From contig NC_065541.1 of the NCBI RefSeq assembly GCF_932294415.1, forward strand, positions 55,840,290-55,904,289: a stretch of 64,000 bases of DNA, read 5' to 3'. A model generated the notes under the pieces. That model was not told where the DNA came from. It searched no databases and was given only the letters and a program-made list of their open reading frames with translations. Origin of the DNA: Quercus robur (taxonomy: Eukaryota; Streptophyta; Magnoliopsida; Fagales; Fagaceae). Below are positions 47,485-59,601 of this stretch, in pieces. How positions within the stretch are numbered: the first letter of the stretch is position 1; each line of letters opens with the position of its first letter. The translations under genes were made by a program, and so were the position numbers.

Positions 47485-48481
47485 GAGCACTATCATCAGG
47501 TGTGTCAAATGCCAAATATTTGGCATTTGACACACCAAACACTAAAAATCAACCACCATTAGATATCTCAAATCTCAAAATTTATAACACACGGCTATAG
47601 TACCATCTCATATTTGAGACGGTACGGACAAATGCGCCAAAATTTTTATTATTATTTTATATGCTTTTTCTCTCTCCTCCCCAGACATATCTCTCTCTCC
47701 GCCTGGTTCTCTCTCTCCGTCTGGTTCTCTTTCTCAACTCTCTTCTTTGTCTAGCCCTCTCTGTTGCTCTTTCACAGCCACGTCGATCTCACCACAGTGA
47801 CCACCACGCCGCGCCGCTGAGCTTCGTGCCATCCACCACGTCACACCACGCCGCGCGAGCTTGCCGTACCATCCGCCACGCCACGCCACACCGCCGAGCT
47901 TGTCGTGCCATCCACCCCCACGCCGCCGATCTCTCACAGTGTGAGACATTTCTTATCTTTTGTTTTCTAATGGTGGGTTTTTTTCTTTTTTTGGTTGCCG
48001 TGGGTTTTATTGCTGTGGCTATTGGTTGATTTTCATGGGTTGTGGTGGTGGCTTTTTGTTGTTGTTGCCGGTAGGTTGTGAGGTTCAGGCTTATCTAGAG
48101 GGATTGGAGGTTGGATTTGTTTGATTTGGGATGGGTTTTGAGGGTTGTGAATGTGCCGAGTTGTGGGTTAGTTGTGGCAGTGGTATTGTAATTTGGTGGT
48201 TGTGGTGGCTGTCGGTGTTGTTGGTGTGGTCATGGTTGTTGTGGCCGTGGTGGTTGTTGGTGGCCGTTGTTGCGGCATTGGTGGCTGTGTCGTTGTTGCT
48301 GTTGTTGATGAGTGGAGTTAATATATTATTTTAATGTGGTGTAAATATTATTTTAATGTATAGAATTGAAGTATAGAATATCTGATAAATGGTAGATTGT
48401 AAAATGATGTGCTAAAATGATAAAGTAGGTTTTTGATATGTTAAAATGACATTTTTAATGAGAGAGCTGATGAGAATGCTC
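47485..48481. mobile_element. Nonautonomous PIF/Harbinger-like element, copy 3
   Basis: It is bounded by GAGCACTATCATCAG and the complement of CTGATGAGAATGCTC, with TTA on both sides (47482-47484 and 48482-48484). The 3-bp TTA duplication fits PIF/Harbinger. A perfect 38-bp palindrome lies at 47499-47536, immediately inside the left end. The interior has CT-rich, CCACGCC-rich and GTTGTTG-rich stretches that look like 5' UTR or low-complexity sequence. No transposase is present. Confidence 0.75.
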
Positions 48482-48484
48482 TTA

Positions 48485-50442
48485 GAAAGTACTATGTACC
48501 CTCTTAAACTGTTTGTTTGAATAAATAAAACTTCCCCTTTTGTGCCAAAAAAAAATTGGTGGTACATGATATTTCTTGGCATGAACTGGCCTTGAAATAT
48601 ATGCTTACTAAATCTCATCAATTTCACTTTTCTAGTTAAGAAAATTTCTTATGAGTGACAAATACCATGAATGCACCCATCACTAAATAATGAAGAATTT
48701 TACATATTCATCAACCAAATTGAGGGATAAGGATAAGCACATTATACAGTAAGTGTTTTAGACCTTTGTAAAAAGTAAAGGAACAACTCATACTAAAAAA
48801 AATTCCTTTATAAAAAATATTTTCTTCCAATTCTATCATACACTATAGTATGACACCTATGCATGTATTCTTATTAGCTTCTTTTCGTGAATCTCTTTTT
48901 TGCTTTATAAAATAAGATCACGAGTATAATATAACCTTTTCCAATATATCTATAAGTGTCTTCTCTTATAAAATTTTGGGTGCAACTTTTATTTTTTAAA
49001 TTAAAATTCAATAAAATTTGGATCCACCAAGATTGATAATAATTTATTTATTTATTTTTTATTTTTTATGGTTGATAATTTCTTTTCGGCCATATTTGCA
49101 GATAATTTCTTTTCTGCCACTAAAAAAAACGCCACAGTTGTAAAATAACGAAAGCTCAAATTACCAAGATTGATTGTGAAAATATTTTAGGCTTGCGAAA
49201 GATCTCCAAACTAACAATAGGAATGAAGAAAATTAATCCAAAAGAAAATAGACACAAAACACCAAGATTTACGTGATTCGGCAATAGTTTACATCCACGG
49301 GAGACGATAAACAAATTTCGTTATATCAAATTTGGGATAATAGAAATTGGTGTAGAGGCACTCTCACAAACCCAAATCATAAATACAACCAAATAACTCT
49401 CTCTCACAAATACAAAACCAAAGAACCAAAGATTCACAACTACCAAACACGAATACCAAATACCAAATACAAATTGCGCACAAACCAAAGAGAGAGTCAC
49501 AAAGCAAATCCAAAAGTTGCAACGTACCAAGAGAGAGCAAATCACTAAACTGCAGAACCAAGCAACAACAAATCTCTCTCACTATTCCAAATTGCAACCC
49601 ACAAATATCGAAGAACCAAACAAAGGAGAGCCTCTTTTTCTCATACCCACACACTCTATTTTTCATGCTCTTCAATTGCAGCAACACACTGCTTATATAG
49701 GATGTGAAGATACAAGTCCTCCAATCAGTAGAATTGTATTCTGTGCAAATACTAATCCAAGCAACTTAAAGTAGAACTCTAATTCTTATCTATTGAGCAC
49801 GTGAGGTCCAATATCAATTCCAAGTTGAACTTGGAAATCTAAGCCGGTTAGGTAAAACAATTTGGAAATATAGTTGCACTTGAAATAGGACATCAAGTCT
49901 TATACGCCACTCCAAAACAAGCATGGATTAGGATAAGTTCAAGCCACCAACATCACAGCCACCTATAGGCAGCATTTTTTTTTTTTTTTTTTTGTAGTGA
50001 TAGCATTCTAAACTAAACTATAGAAATAGACATTTCATCTGATAATTGGGCTCAACTTGCAACTATAGTATTGTAGTTTTCAGATGGTTTTTTTATGCTT
50101 AAAAGTTAACACAAAATATGCTCAAAAAAAAAAAAAAAAAAAAGTTAACACAAAAAATATTAAAACTCCAGTATTAAAGAAAAGTGATCATACAAGAAAA
50201 CAAGAAAAGGAATATAAGATAAAATTGTATTGCGTGCATGCGTGATGATGTGAGTAGGTAGCTAGGGGTAGTTTCGTGTTGGTTGCATGGTGCACACTTG
50301 TTTAGCTGTGGCAATGCTACTTGTTTCTTGCCAAAATTGCTTAGCTTAGCTCTATACTCCTTGAAGGCTCGTACAGTTAGACTATTTGTCCACTCCTAAC
50401 TCCTTACTCATAGCTTTTATTGGTGTTAATTTCTAACCAAAT

Positions 50443-50474
<32 letters not shown>

Positions 50475-50519
50475 TTGGGGGTTAATTACGCCTATCTAAA
50501 CACTTGGTTGGTCATTGTT
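48485..50519. other. Intergenic region, no gene recognised
   Basis: AT-rich. The part from about 49200 to 49320 has ACCAAGATTTACGTGATTCG and CATCCACGG, wording common in plant LTR-like repeats, and is followed by an AC-rich stretch to about 49800. No ends or target duplication were found, so it is not assigned. Confidence 0.4.
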
Positions 50520-50612
50520 GTGGGTTCTAGTTAGCTTAACTGATAAAGTTTTTTGTCGTTTGAAAAACCAAAAATCAATTGAGTGTCTTAGTCTGACGAT
50601 AAAAGACAATCA
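50520..50612 (+). mobile_element. SINE, shortened copy
   Basis: It starts GTGGGTTCTAGTTAGCTTAAC and continues TGATAAAGTTTTTTGTCG, then GTCTTAGTCTGACGATAAAA, parallel to 45791-45918. The B-box part is damaged. Confidence 0.6.
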
Positions 50613-50897
50613 CCAAAAATGGATTCCATAGATTAAAACTATACCTCTCAAATAAAAAAAATTGGTTATTGTTTATTGATGTCACATTCTAACCAAATTT
50701 AGGCCACGTCCATATACTTTCTAGAAAGATTGTAAGGATATTTTAAGCTTCATTATAAAATATAAATGTGTCATAATTTTTTTTTTTAAAAAAAAAACAT
50801 AATTTAATATGCATTTATTATGCAATTATTTTTTTATGGGAGCATTTATTATGATATTAAAATCTCCAATTACATTCATTATTCTATTAATAATAAT

Positions 50898-51582
50898 TGT
50901 ACGGTATGGGATCCCCATGCCCTTTGGGCCTTTGACCCTGACCCTATGGTACGATCCCTGGCCCCGACCCCTTGTACGGGGTAGGGCCTTAGGCCCGCTA
51001 AGCCATGGGCCCAGGCCTTGTGCTGCGATGCTTGACCTAAGGCACATTGGGCCTGTAAACTTGGCCTAGACACACCTTGGGGTGCAATTTAGGCCTTGCC
51101 TGGTTAACTGCGTCTTGAACATGAACATGGTCGCTCGGGGTACCATGTCTCGTCTGCCTGGTTTAGCCTTAAGGAGTATCGCTGCCGAACAACTTTTAGG
51201 AGGTGGGAACTAGTTCCAATGCTACTACTACCACTCCCAACGAAACAACCACTTAGGAACGATGGAATTGGACCCCCATTTCCACTTATAATCAGAAATA
51301 ATCATGATACTCCCACTAACCTCACGCTATAAATAAGAGACTAGGATGAGAAGTTTAGGGAGAAGAAACTTTGAGAAGAGGACGGAGAGAGAAGAGTGAC
51401 TACTTTAGAAAAAAGGAAGTGACTTGGTGAGAAAGGAGGGGAGAGGCTTGCAAAAACAATAGTGAGTAACTGGGCCTCCAAGCAAAGGACTACCCATAGT
51501 AGGAAACTCAAAACCCACGATACAAATAGATTGTGAGCCCAAGAATCAGACTAGCCCATTGGCCCAATCTTGGGTGCCCACA
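50898..51582 (+). mobile_element. Solo LTR
   Basis: A 685-bp TG...CA sequence (TGTACGG to GCCCACA) is flanked by the 5-bp repeat ATAAT (50893-50897 and 51583-51587). It contains CTATAAATAAGAGAC, a TATA-like box near 51330, and a leader-like GA-rich region after it. No second copy or internal region is present, so it fits a recombined solo LTR. The direction is set by the TATA box. Confidence 0.7.
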
Positions 51583-51942
51583 ATAATAATAAAGTTGGCA
51601 TTGCTATAATTTGATAGCATGTGGAGATGGACAAATAGAAAAAAAATTAAAGTATTAAAACTTGATAAAACATTAAACTTGAGGAAAAAATTGATAATTA
51701 CTTGAAACTTACAAAGATTAATTTCAAATTTTGAATTTTGAAGGACTAAAATGATAGCAGTTTGAAAATTTAAGGGAAGACGGTTGAATAAGGTGACTGA
51801 AACATTTAAAATGGAGAAAAAAGCCTAGTTCAAAGGGATTTGAGGCCGGTTTTCAATTCGTTTCCCGCCATGCGAAGTTCAAACCTTGCTGAAGAGAGAG
51901 AGAGAGAAGGAACGAAAGCTGGCCGAGAAGAGAGGTTTGGCC

Positions 51943-52017
51943 ATGGATAGGCGTAACCTTTGGCATGAGATTTATCAACTAAGCCTCGCTATTTGCACCC
52001 CTTGGCTTAAGGTGTCG
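51943..52017 (+). other. Possible orphan first exon at the LINE tail
   Basis: After a GA-rich, UTR-like stretch, ATG 51943 opens 25 codons (MDRRNLWHEIYQL then SLAICTPWLKVS). They end at a good donor site GTAAGC (52018-52023), directly followed by the poly-T end of the LINE. I do not recognise the protein. It could be the start of a real gene whose first intron was hit by the LINE, or chance. No following exon was found. Confidence 0.3.
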
Positions 52018-52066
52018 GTAAGCTTTTAAGTTTTTTTTTTTTTTTGAAAAGAGAATGTTCATTCAT

Positions 52067-55000
52067 TTAGATAGATAAAAGATCATGACACAGAGCATCC
52101 AAGGCTGGTGGGGGAGAGTCCTCCAACCAGTACAAGTCCTCATCTAATGTTTGTCTAGCATGTTGAGCCAAAGCATGGGCTACCCTATTCCCACCCCTTC
52201 TAATACAGCAAACCTCAGACCAAATCAAACCCCTTATCAAATGGCGAATATTATCCACTACATTGCCGAATGAAGAGGTGTTTTCCTCTGATGAAGATAT
52301 ATCGTGAATGACGTTACTGTTGTCACCCTCAATGATCAATCTGGAAAAGCCAGCATCCACAGCAAATTCTAAAGCTCTTCGGCAAGCCAGCAACTCCGCT
52401 TCATCACTAGTTTGCATAGCCGGTCCACAGGTAGACATTGCAGCCATTACCTCTCCCTTTTCATTTCGAACAATTGCTCCAATCCCTGTTCTGCCTAAAT
52501 CCGGAAATGTTGCAGCATCAAAATTGAGTTTGTACGCCTCAAAAGGTGGTGGTTTCCATACTTCCTCATAAGGTTGCTGTCTTGGCTGAGCATTAAGTCG
52601 TGTTTCAGCCCGTTGGTAATCTTCCATGCATTCCTCTGCTCGTTTGTTCAAACAAATTGGGCTCTTCATTTTTTCACCATGCAGCAATGAGTTTCGCTGA
52701 TTCCAGATCAACCAAGCTTGAGTCCAGAATAGCCCAAGCTCTTCCAAATTCAATCGCTCCAACAATTCCTCCGTCAGTTGCACTAAATCAGACTGGCCAT
52801 GCTTGTGTTTCTGCAGTTTATGAACACTACCAGCCCAAACGTCCTGAGCTACTGCACAGTCCCACAAAGTATGAATGGTGGATTCCGGTTCTCTTGTACA
52901 TAAGACGCATATATCTTCATGAATAATCCTTTTTCTGGTCAGGTTCACAGCAGTAGGCAAGATCTCATGGCAAGCTCGCCATGCAAATACTTTAATCTTG
53001 TTAGGGATCCGTAACTTCCAAATTGTAGACCAAACCTTTTTAGCAACACCACCTCCAGATGTTCCAACCCGCGTTGCATCAGTAAGAATTCTTCTCGCCA
53101 CATGATAAGCAGACTTGACAGTAAAAATACCTCGTGAGTTATGCATCCAAATTATAGTATCAGCTACAAATCTTCTGCTCAATGGAATTTGGCAGATTGC
53201 ATCCGCTTTTTGGCTGTGAAAGATGGTTCTAATATCCTCATATCTCCATGTATTAAGCTCCGGATTGATCAACTCACACACCATCAAATCATCCCCATTC
53301 TCTTGGATCGGATTAAGGACCTTGTTTGTGGGAAAATTAGGAAGCCACTTATCCTTTAAAGCATTAATTGAGAATCCATTCCCAACCCTCCAACAGTGAC
53401 CGGATTGGAGAATAGGCATTGCAGCCATCAAACTTCTCCACACATATGAGCAATTTGGTGATTCTTTAGCCTCAAGGAAATTTGATCTCGGAAAGTACCT
53501 TGCTTTAAAACATTGATAGAGCAACGAATCATTGTCCTTTATCATCCTCCACCCTTGCTTGGCCAGCATGGCTAAATTAAAGGCTCTTAAATCCCGAAAT
53601 CCCATGCCACCTTCTTTCTTTGCAATAGTAAGCTTATCCCAACTTTTCCAATGAATTTTCCGTTCATTGCTCACTTGACCCCACCAAAATTTTGCGCATA
53701 ATGCATCTAGCTCATCACAAAGTTTCAAAGGTATCTGAAACACACTCATTGTATAGGTGGGTATGGATTGTGCCACAGCCTTGATGAGGATTTCTTTGCC
53801 AGCTCTAGACAATAAGGTGCCCTTCCATCCTTGGAGCTTCTTCCAAATTCTATCTTTCGAAAATGAGAAAGTGTGATATTTAGCCCTCCCAATCAAAGTT
53901 GGTAGGCCAAGGTATGTTTCAAACCGGCTAACCTCCTTCACTCCCAATGCACCCAAAATCTGACCCTTCTGGCTATCTGAGATGTTGCTGCTGAAGTAAA
54001 CTGAAGACTTTTCTAGATTAATACTCTGCCCAGAGGCTCTTTCATAGATTTGAAGGATCTCAGCTATGGTTTCCCCCTCATCCCTAATTGCCTGGCAAAA
54101 CAGTAATGAGTCATTAGCAAACATAAGGTTCGTGACCTTTGGTGCCTCTCTGCAAATGGAGACTCCCTTAATCCGCCCTTCTGATTCTGCTTTGTTCAAC
54201 AATGCAATAAAACCTTCATCACATAATAAGAAGAGGTAGGGTGATAATGGATCTCCCTGGCGGATTCCTCTAGAAGGATGGATCTTTCCATATGGCTTTC
54301 CATTTATCAGAATAGAAAAGGATGGTGTTGTCACACAACTCATCACCCTTTCTATCCAAACAACCGGAAATCCCAGCTTCTCCATAATTCGTTGAAGAAA
54401 GTGTCACTCCACCCGGTCATAGGCTTTACTAATATCCAGCTTCAATGCCATGGACCCCTTCTTCCCTTTTTTCCTGGAATGCATGGTATGGAGAGTCTCA
54501 TATGCCACCAACACATTATCAGTAATCAACCTCCCCAGTATAAAGGCACTCTGAGTGTGTGAGATGATCTGAGGCAGAACCTATTTCAACCTGTTTGCCA
54601 ACACCTTGGAAATAATTTTGTAAATAACATTACAAAGGCTTATTGGTTTAAACTCAGACATTCTCTCTGGATTTTTGATTTTAGGGATAAGCACAATATT
54701 TGTATGATTAATATCAGGAAGCATATTACCATTATTTAAAAAATCCAGAACAGCAAGAACAACAGAGTCACCCACCACATGCCAGAATTTTTGATAAAAA
54801 AGGGCGTTCATACCATCAGGTCCTGGAGATTTTGTTGGTCCCATTTGAAACAAAGCCACTTTAACTTCTTCAGCAGTAAACTCAGTAGAGAGAAATTCCC
54901 GCATGTCATCAGTCACCTTACTCTCCATTGCATTCAGGCACTCCTCCATTTGATCCCCCAATCCTGCATGAAAAAGGTTGTCAAAGTAGGCTGAAGCAAC

Positions 55001-56190
55001 CCCAACCACCTCCTCCAACTCTTCCACCCACTGCCCATGATCATTTCGGATACCCTTGATATAATTTTTCCTTCTTCTTTGTGTCGCTTTGGCATGGAAA
55101 AATTTGGTGTTCTTATCTCCATGTTTTAACCAATTTATTCTAGACCGTTGGGCCCAATAAATTTCCTGCTTCTGTAAAAGTTCATCCATTCTTTTGCTCA
55201 AACCCAAAAATTCTGCTTTTGCATCTTCAGTCAATTCGGCCTCATTCAATCTGTCTAACTGTTTTTGAACTTCTTTGATGGCTAAGGTATCTAGATCAGT
55301 TATGGGAGAACCCCAAGTCATAAGCTCCGCTCCACAAACCTTTATTTTTCTTGTATTGCTGCCAAACCAACCTTTTCCTCCCCTGCCTTCCCCCAAGCCT
55401 CCTGAATAACTTCTTCACAATCCGCCCAGAGCAACCAAGCTTCCTCAAACTTGAAGCTTCTACCACGTTGCTGTCTCAGCTGTGAAAAGGATTGAACATC
55501 TAGCAAAATTGGCAGATGATCCGAAGCATGAGTTGACAAATGCACAATTTTACTCAATTGAAATCTATTTGTCCATTCCTTGTTTGCAACACCTCTATCA
55601 AGCCGAATCTTGGTATTAGCTTCCCCGGGTTTCTTATTGCTCCAAGTGTATGGATACCCCTTATATCCTAGGTCATGAAGATGACAAAAATTTAAAGCCT
55701 CCCTAAAGGCCTCAATCTGAGAAAACTGTGGCTGCCTAACACTTTTTTTTTCTGAAGCATGTAAATAAGCATTAAAATCCCCAAATACTACCCATGGGCC
55801 CACTACAAACGATTGTAAATGTTTCAACAACCTCCATGAATTTTCTTTCTGCTGTGCTTCTGGCCACCCATAGAAACCAGTCATGAACCACACAAAACCA
55901 TCATCTTCCGTGACTTTTGCTAAAACATGGTTAACCGTAAAATTAATTAACTCCAATCTAACTTCATTATTCCACAAAAAAGCCAACCAGTTCAGATGTT
56001 TAACAATGATCTTATTTTGGTATGGTAAATTTCCATACAAACTATCAAAACCATCTTTATCAAGTCTAGTCTCCATAAGAAAACATACCGTGGGAACTTG
56101 CTCCCTCACAAGCTTGCGAAGGCTTCGACCTGTCCAAGGGTTCCCAAGCCCTTGGCAGTTCCAGCTTAGCAGCCTCATTGCTCCCGGCAA
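52067..56190 (-). pseudogene. LINE ORF2: endonuclease, reverse transcriptase, RNase H (broken)
   Basis: The N-terminal AP-endonuclease has LLSWNCQGLG, METRLD, VVFGDFNAYL, YTWSN, LDRG and SDHLPI. A frameshift in an A-run (about 55345-55349) separates it from the next part. Then come KSPGPDGMNALFYQKFWH and FKPISLCNVIYKIISKVLAN, a TAG (about 54581), [11 protein letters not shown] and a TGA where Trp is expected (about 54406). After that: QGDPLSPYLFLLC, FANDS, zf-RVT (CVLCTREPESTIHTLWDC) and RNase H (LNFDAATF, DEAELLACRRAL, IEGDN). The FADD catalytic motif reads FAND (54113-54115), a D-to-N change of a metal-binding aspartate. Four independent lesions make it dead. Confidence 0.93.
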
Positions 56191-57587
56191 GGGTGACTCT
56201 CCACCCCCGCCGATACATTGTCTTTGAATTCCTCTTCATAGCTCAATCTGCCTTTCTTCAGGATCTCATCTTCAGACAGCCCCCCTTGTGTTTCATGCGT
56301 GTTTCTCTTTCCCAGGCCAGGTAAGGCAATGGGCTTGGTGGATCCACTTGGCCCAAATTCCATTCGGTTTATACAAGTCCAAGTGCTTTTGGGCTTTTTT
56401 GTATTAGTCCCAATCAGGTCCGGCTTGGAAGTAAGACTCCTAGATTCGGAAATCTGGTCTTCTAATATATTAAGCTGCACGTGACTCCCACTTGCCTTAT
56501 TAATCTTCATCTCTGCTCCCTTCACTTCAGAAAAATCTATGACTGGCTGATTAGGATGCTGAAATTTAGGACCGGTTACATCTAGTATATCTGCTGTGGT
56601 TGTAACGTCTGCATGGCAATAACTATCCAAGCTGTCAACGTGCAAAAGTTCCGCCTTTGTTCCTTGAATCACGCCCTTTTCCTTATCCGTTTCTTTAGGG
56701 TTTCCAGTATTGAGTGGCTGCGCCGTCGTCTTCCTCACCTGATTTCCTTGCTCCGCCTGGACAGCATCCTTCCCTGCCTCACAGCCCGTATCTACCTCAA
56801 AGATAGCACTCGGACCTGCTGCTTTACTCCCCGGAACTCTAGATCGGCTCCCTAGTGCCCTTAGGTAGTCACCATATTGATATTCTATGTGGCCTCCTTT
56901 TTTCTCCATAGCATAATGGCCTGCACAGTGCTTCAGATCGTGGCCTAAAATTCCACAATAGTGACAAAACATGGGCAAACTCTCATACTTAAAGGTTACC
57001 CATGACTTCAAACCATCTGAGCCAGCTATAAAACCACCCCTTCGAAGAGGTTTAGAGATTGGTAAGGCAACTCGGACTCGCATAAACATATTGAGATCAT
57101 CCTTTTTTTTCTTCCATTCCACCTCCTCTACCTCCCCCAGTCGACTACCAACTTCCTTCGCCACTTGAGGGGAAACCATATCAAAAGGTGCCCCCCATAT
57201 TTGGACCCAGAGTGATGCCGCCTCCAGTCGAATATTTCCCACAATCATGCCCTTTTTCCACCTTTGCAGTAATAGTAATTGATTATCAAAAGTCCAAGGA
57301 CCTCCTCTCAAAATCTGATCCAAATCAAACTCGGATTGAAATTTGAACTGGAAAAGATTCGGCCCTACTTCAAGGATTTGCATTGAATCATTTAGTCCCC
57401 AAGCTCTCCTTATTGTATTCTTTGCAGCCAATTTATTAAAAGACTTACATGTAAGGAATTTCCCAATCAAACTCATGTGACAACTTTCAATTGCTTCCTT
57501 TCTTCCTTCATCCGAAATAGCAATGGTTTCCTCCTCTTCAATTGTCAACTTCATCTTTTCAAGACTATCACACACATCATCCTCCAT
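56175..57587 (-). CDS. LINE ORF1 protein (DUF4283 plus CCHC zinc knuckle)
   Basis: An intact 470-codon frame. Residues about 35-190 resemble the DUF4283 RNA-binding-type domain of plant LINE ORF1 (SLIGKFLTCKSFN, GPWTFDNQLLLLQRW, WVQIWGAPFD). A CX2CX4HX4C knuckle follows at C208, C211, H216 and C221 (FCHYCGILGHDLKHC). The C-terminal half is low in recognisable features. It should bind LINE RNA in the ribonucleoprotein. It remains open although ORF2 is broken. Confidence 0.9.
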   Translation of the reverse strand: MEDDVCDSLEKMKLTIEEEETIAISDEGRKEAIESCHMSLIGKFLTCKSFNKLAAKNTIRRAWGLNDSMQILEVGPNLFQFKFQSEFDLDQILRGGPWTFDNQLLLLQRWKKGMIVGNIRLEAASLWVQIWGAPFDMVSPQVAKEVGSRLGEVEEVEWKKKKDDLNMFMRVRVALPISKPLRRGGFIAGSDGLKSWVTFKYESLPMFCHYCGILGHDLKHCAGHYAMEKKGGHIEYQYGDYLRALGSRSRVPGSKAAGPSAIFEVDTGCEAGKDAVQAEQGNQVRKTTAQPLNTGNPKETDKEKGVIQGTKAELLHVDSLDSYCHADVTTTADILDVTGPKFQHPNQPVIDFSEVKGAEMKINKASGSHVQLNILEDQISESRSLTSKPDLIGTNTKKPKSTWTCINRMEFGPSGSTKPIALPGLGKRNTHETQGGLSEDEILKKGRLSYEEEFKDNVSAGVESHPCREQ

Positions 57588-57711
57588 TTTTCTTAAAAAA
57601 TTGAAATGATTACCCTTCGCACACAGCCAAGGGAGGGAGTACTCGTACTTGAGTTACCAATTTATAGCAACACCAACTTTAGAGAATAGTTATTAAACTC
57701 ATACTAAACGT

Positions 57712-58215
57712 TAGCCAAGTCTAGGAGTTGGGTTATTGGGTTATTGTTTCAATCAATGGGCTATCAGTCGAACTGTGAGGTCAAATAAAAAATAGAAAAA
57801 TAGAAAAATAAGTTTGAAAAATTATAAAATAAATATGTAAATTGAAAAATAGACATGCTTAAATTTATAATTAAAATTAGTTTTAAAAAACTAGACATGT
57901 TTCAAAAGTAAGGACTCTAGAAAATATAAATTATGATTTCAGCTAAAACTTGAATTTTTATGGAAAAGTCCAACATCAACCTCATTATAAAATCTTATGT
58001 GTTTATTACCATTATCATTTAGAAAACAATATTGGAATGGAACCTTAAAGGTAATTTTAATTAAAATTACAAAACATGCTGAGCAAAAATGACCCGTTCA
58101 GGTTGCAAGAAACTCATTCAGTTTTACCGATTTAATTGCATAAGCGGTCCAATTAAAGAACCGTACTTACTTAGGTATTGAGTCAAATGATTAGTGGACA
58201 GTCTGGATTTAATAA
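57712..58215. repeat. Dispersed repeat, copy B
   Basis: Counterpart of 39150-39680, with the same order of segments (GGGTTATTG, AAATAAATATGTA, TTAAAAAACTAG, ATTGCATAAGCGGTCCAATT, ACTTAGGTATT). It has no coding sequence. Confidence 0.5.
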
Positions 58216-58663
58216 CTATTTTGGAGTGATTAAAATGTATTTAACTATTTTTATTATACTAATATATATCATTTGAATCCTATTTATTACACTAGCCCCC
58301 AAAAATTGGTATTCTTAAATTGAAAATAAAGAGATGAACAATGAGTAGGGACAATTTAAAATCTTATTTTTAGGATCCATGTGGGATAGCTAATTTCTAT
58401 TAAATTATTCTGTTAACAAAAAAGGAAAGATAAAAAGTTAATTTTTTTAAAAACTGCTCGCAAAACACTAAAAATAAATTGAGTTTTTATGTTTATTCAA
58501 ACACACAGCGATTAACTTTGCTATGCCATCATCTAAATTTAGTGCATGTACAAAGCTAATCCACATCATAGGTTATGCTTTTGATCACCACCTACCAAAC
58601 TCTAAAGGTATTGGTTTGTTTCCAAGGAAGGGAATTTGGAGAGAGAAACAAAAGGGGAAGAAC

Positions 58664-59074
58664 CAGTGGTGGAGCCACACACAAGGGTGGGGGCCAAGGC
58701 CACCCAAAATTTTAAAAAATCATTTTATAGTAGGTATATTATTTACATTTTAAAGAATATAGCTTGTGAAAATTGAAGTTGCTCCCCTCAAATTTTGAGT
58801 CATTTCAATGGTGCTCTTAAAAGAAAGGGAAATTATATTTAAAATCATATAAATAAAGAGGTTTAACAAATTAAACTATGTAGAAAATGATAAATTTTTG
58901 TACATGTCTAATATAAGAAATACACGACTTTTATATACTCATTAAAATTTAGAAGATGATAAATTCTCTTAATAAATTAATTTATATATATGTGTGTTTG
59001 TGTGGAGGCTTGTTTTAACTAATATATTAATATTACAACTTGACCCCTAAACCAAAATCTTGGTTCTGCCCCTA
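58664..59074. mobile_element. Small nonautonomous hAT-like element
   Basis: The left end CAGTGGTGGAGCCA and the right end TGGTTCTGCCCCTA are imperfect inverted repeats. The flanks GGAAGAAC (58656-58663) and GGAAGAAG (59075-59082) match in 7 of 8 positions, fitting an 8-bp hAT duplication. The interior is AT-rich. Confidence 0.65.
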
Positions 59075-59493
59075 GGAAGAAGGAAGGAGTACTAAAATTT
59101 AGTACATCCTAATAATCTTTCATTCTCCTCTCATCTCTCTTGAATTGCACCAAAACATAGGTAAACTAGTTATTGTATAACTTAGCCCAAACAATAAGGT
59201 TACTGACATTATAAATTGTTCATAATTGTTGAAATGATTTTTTTATTTTTTATTTTTTATCTTATTGTTGGTCATAATAAAAATTGCATGTAAAAATGAT
59301 GCTATATTAATCCTTTTTAGAGATATTAAAGATATATCAAGCCCAATATACTACGCCTAAACTTAGTTCTATTTAGTATGCAAGTCAAGTCTGATATTTG
59401 TACCGTAAGTCTATTAATCATATTTAATGTATGGTTAGTCTAAGGTTTAGCCTATTATAAATATTTATATTGAGTTCATTGTAACATGAGTAA

Positions 59494-59601
59494 AGCTTGG
59501 GTCTAGTATCCAATTGCACTGGACCTATCTTGATAGTGACACGTGTTTATTTTTTACTACATGTCATCATTTCAATAAGTCTAGTGCATTGGACCCAAGC
59601 C
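59494..59601. mobile_element. Short inverted-repeat element (MITE-like), copy B
   Basis: AGCTTGGGTCTAGTATCCAA pairs imperfectly with the complement of GTGCATTGGACCCAAGCC. It is related to 37464-37588. Confidence 0.6.

Larger units (their letters stand above)
52031..57650 (-). mobile_element. Nearly complete L1-type LINE, inactivated
   Basis: In minus orientation it has ORF1, ORF2 and a 3' A-tail (poly-T at 52031-52045). The ORF1 stop overlaps the ORF2 start by 16 bp. The 5' end is not defined. I could not find a target duplication: the sequence after the tail (CTTAAAAGC) is not repeated upstream of ORF1 within several hundred bases. Confidence 0.88.

Noticed and set aside
47661-48029. 122-codon frame as a secreted protein
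   Set aside because: The hydrophobic start comes from CT-rich UTR-like sequence within a transposon. There is no domain and no supporting splice signals.
52308-52926. Plus-strand frames opposite LINE ORF2
   Set aside because: Shadows of the reverse-transcriptase/RNase H reading frame.
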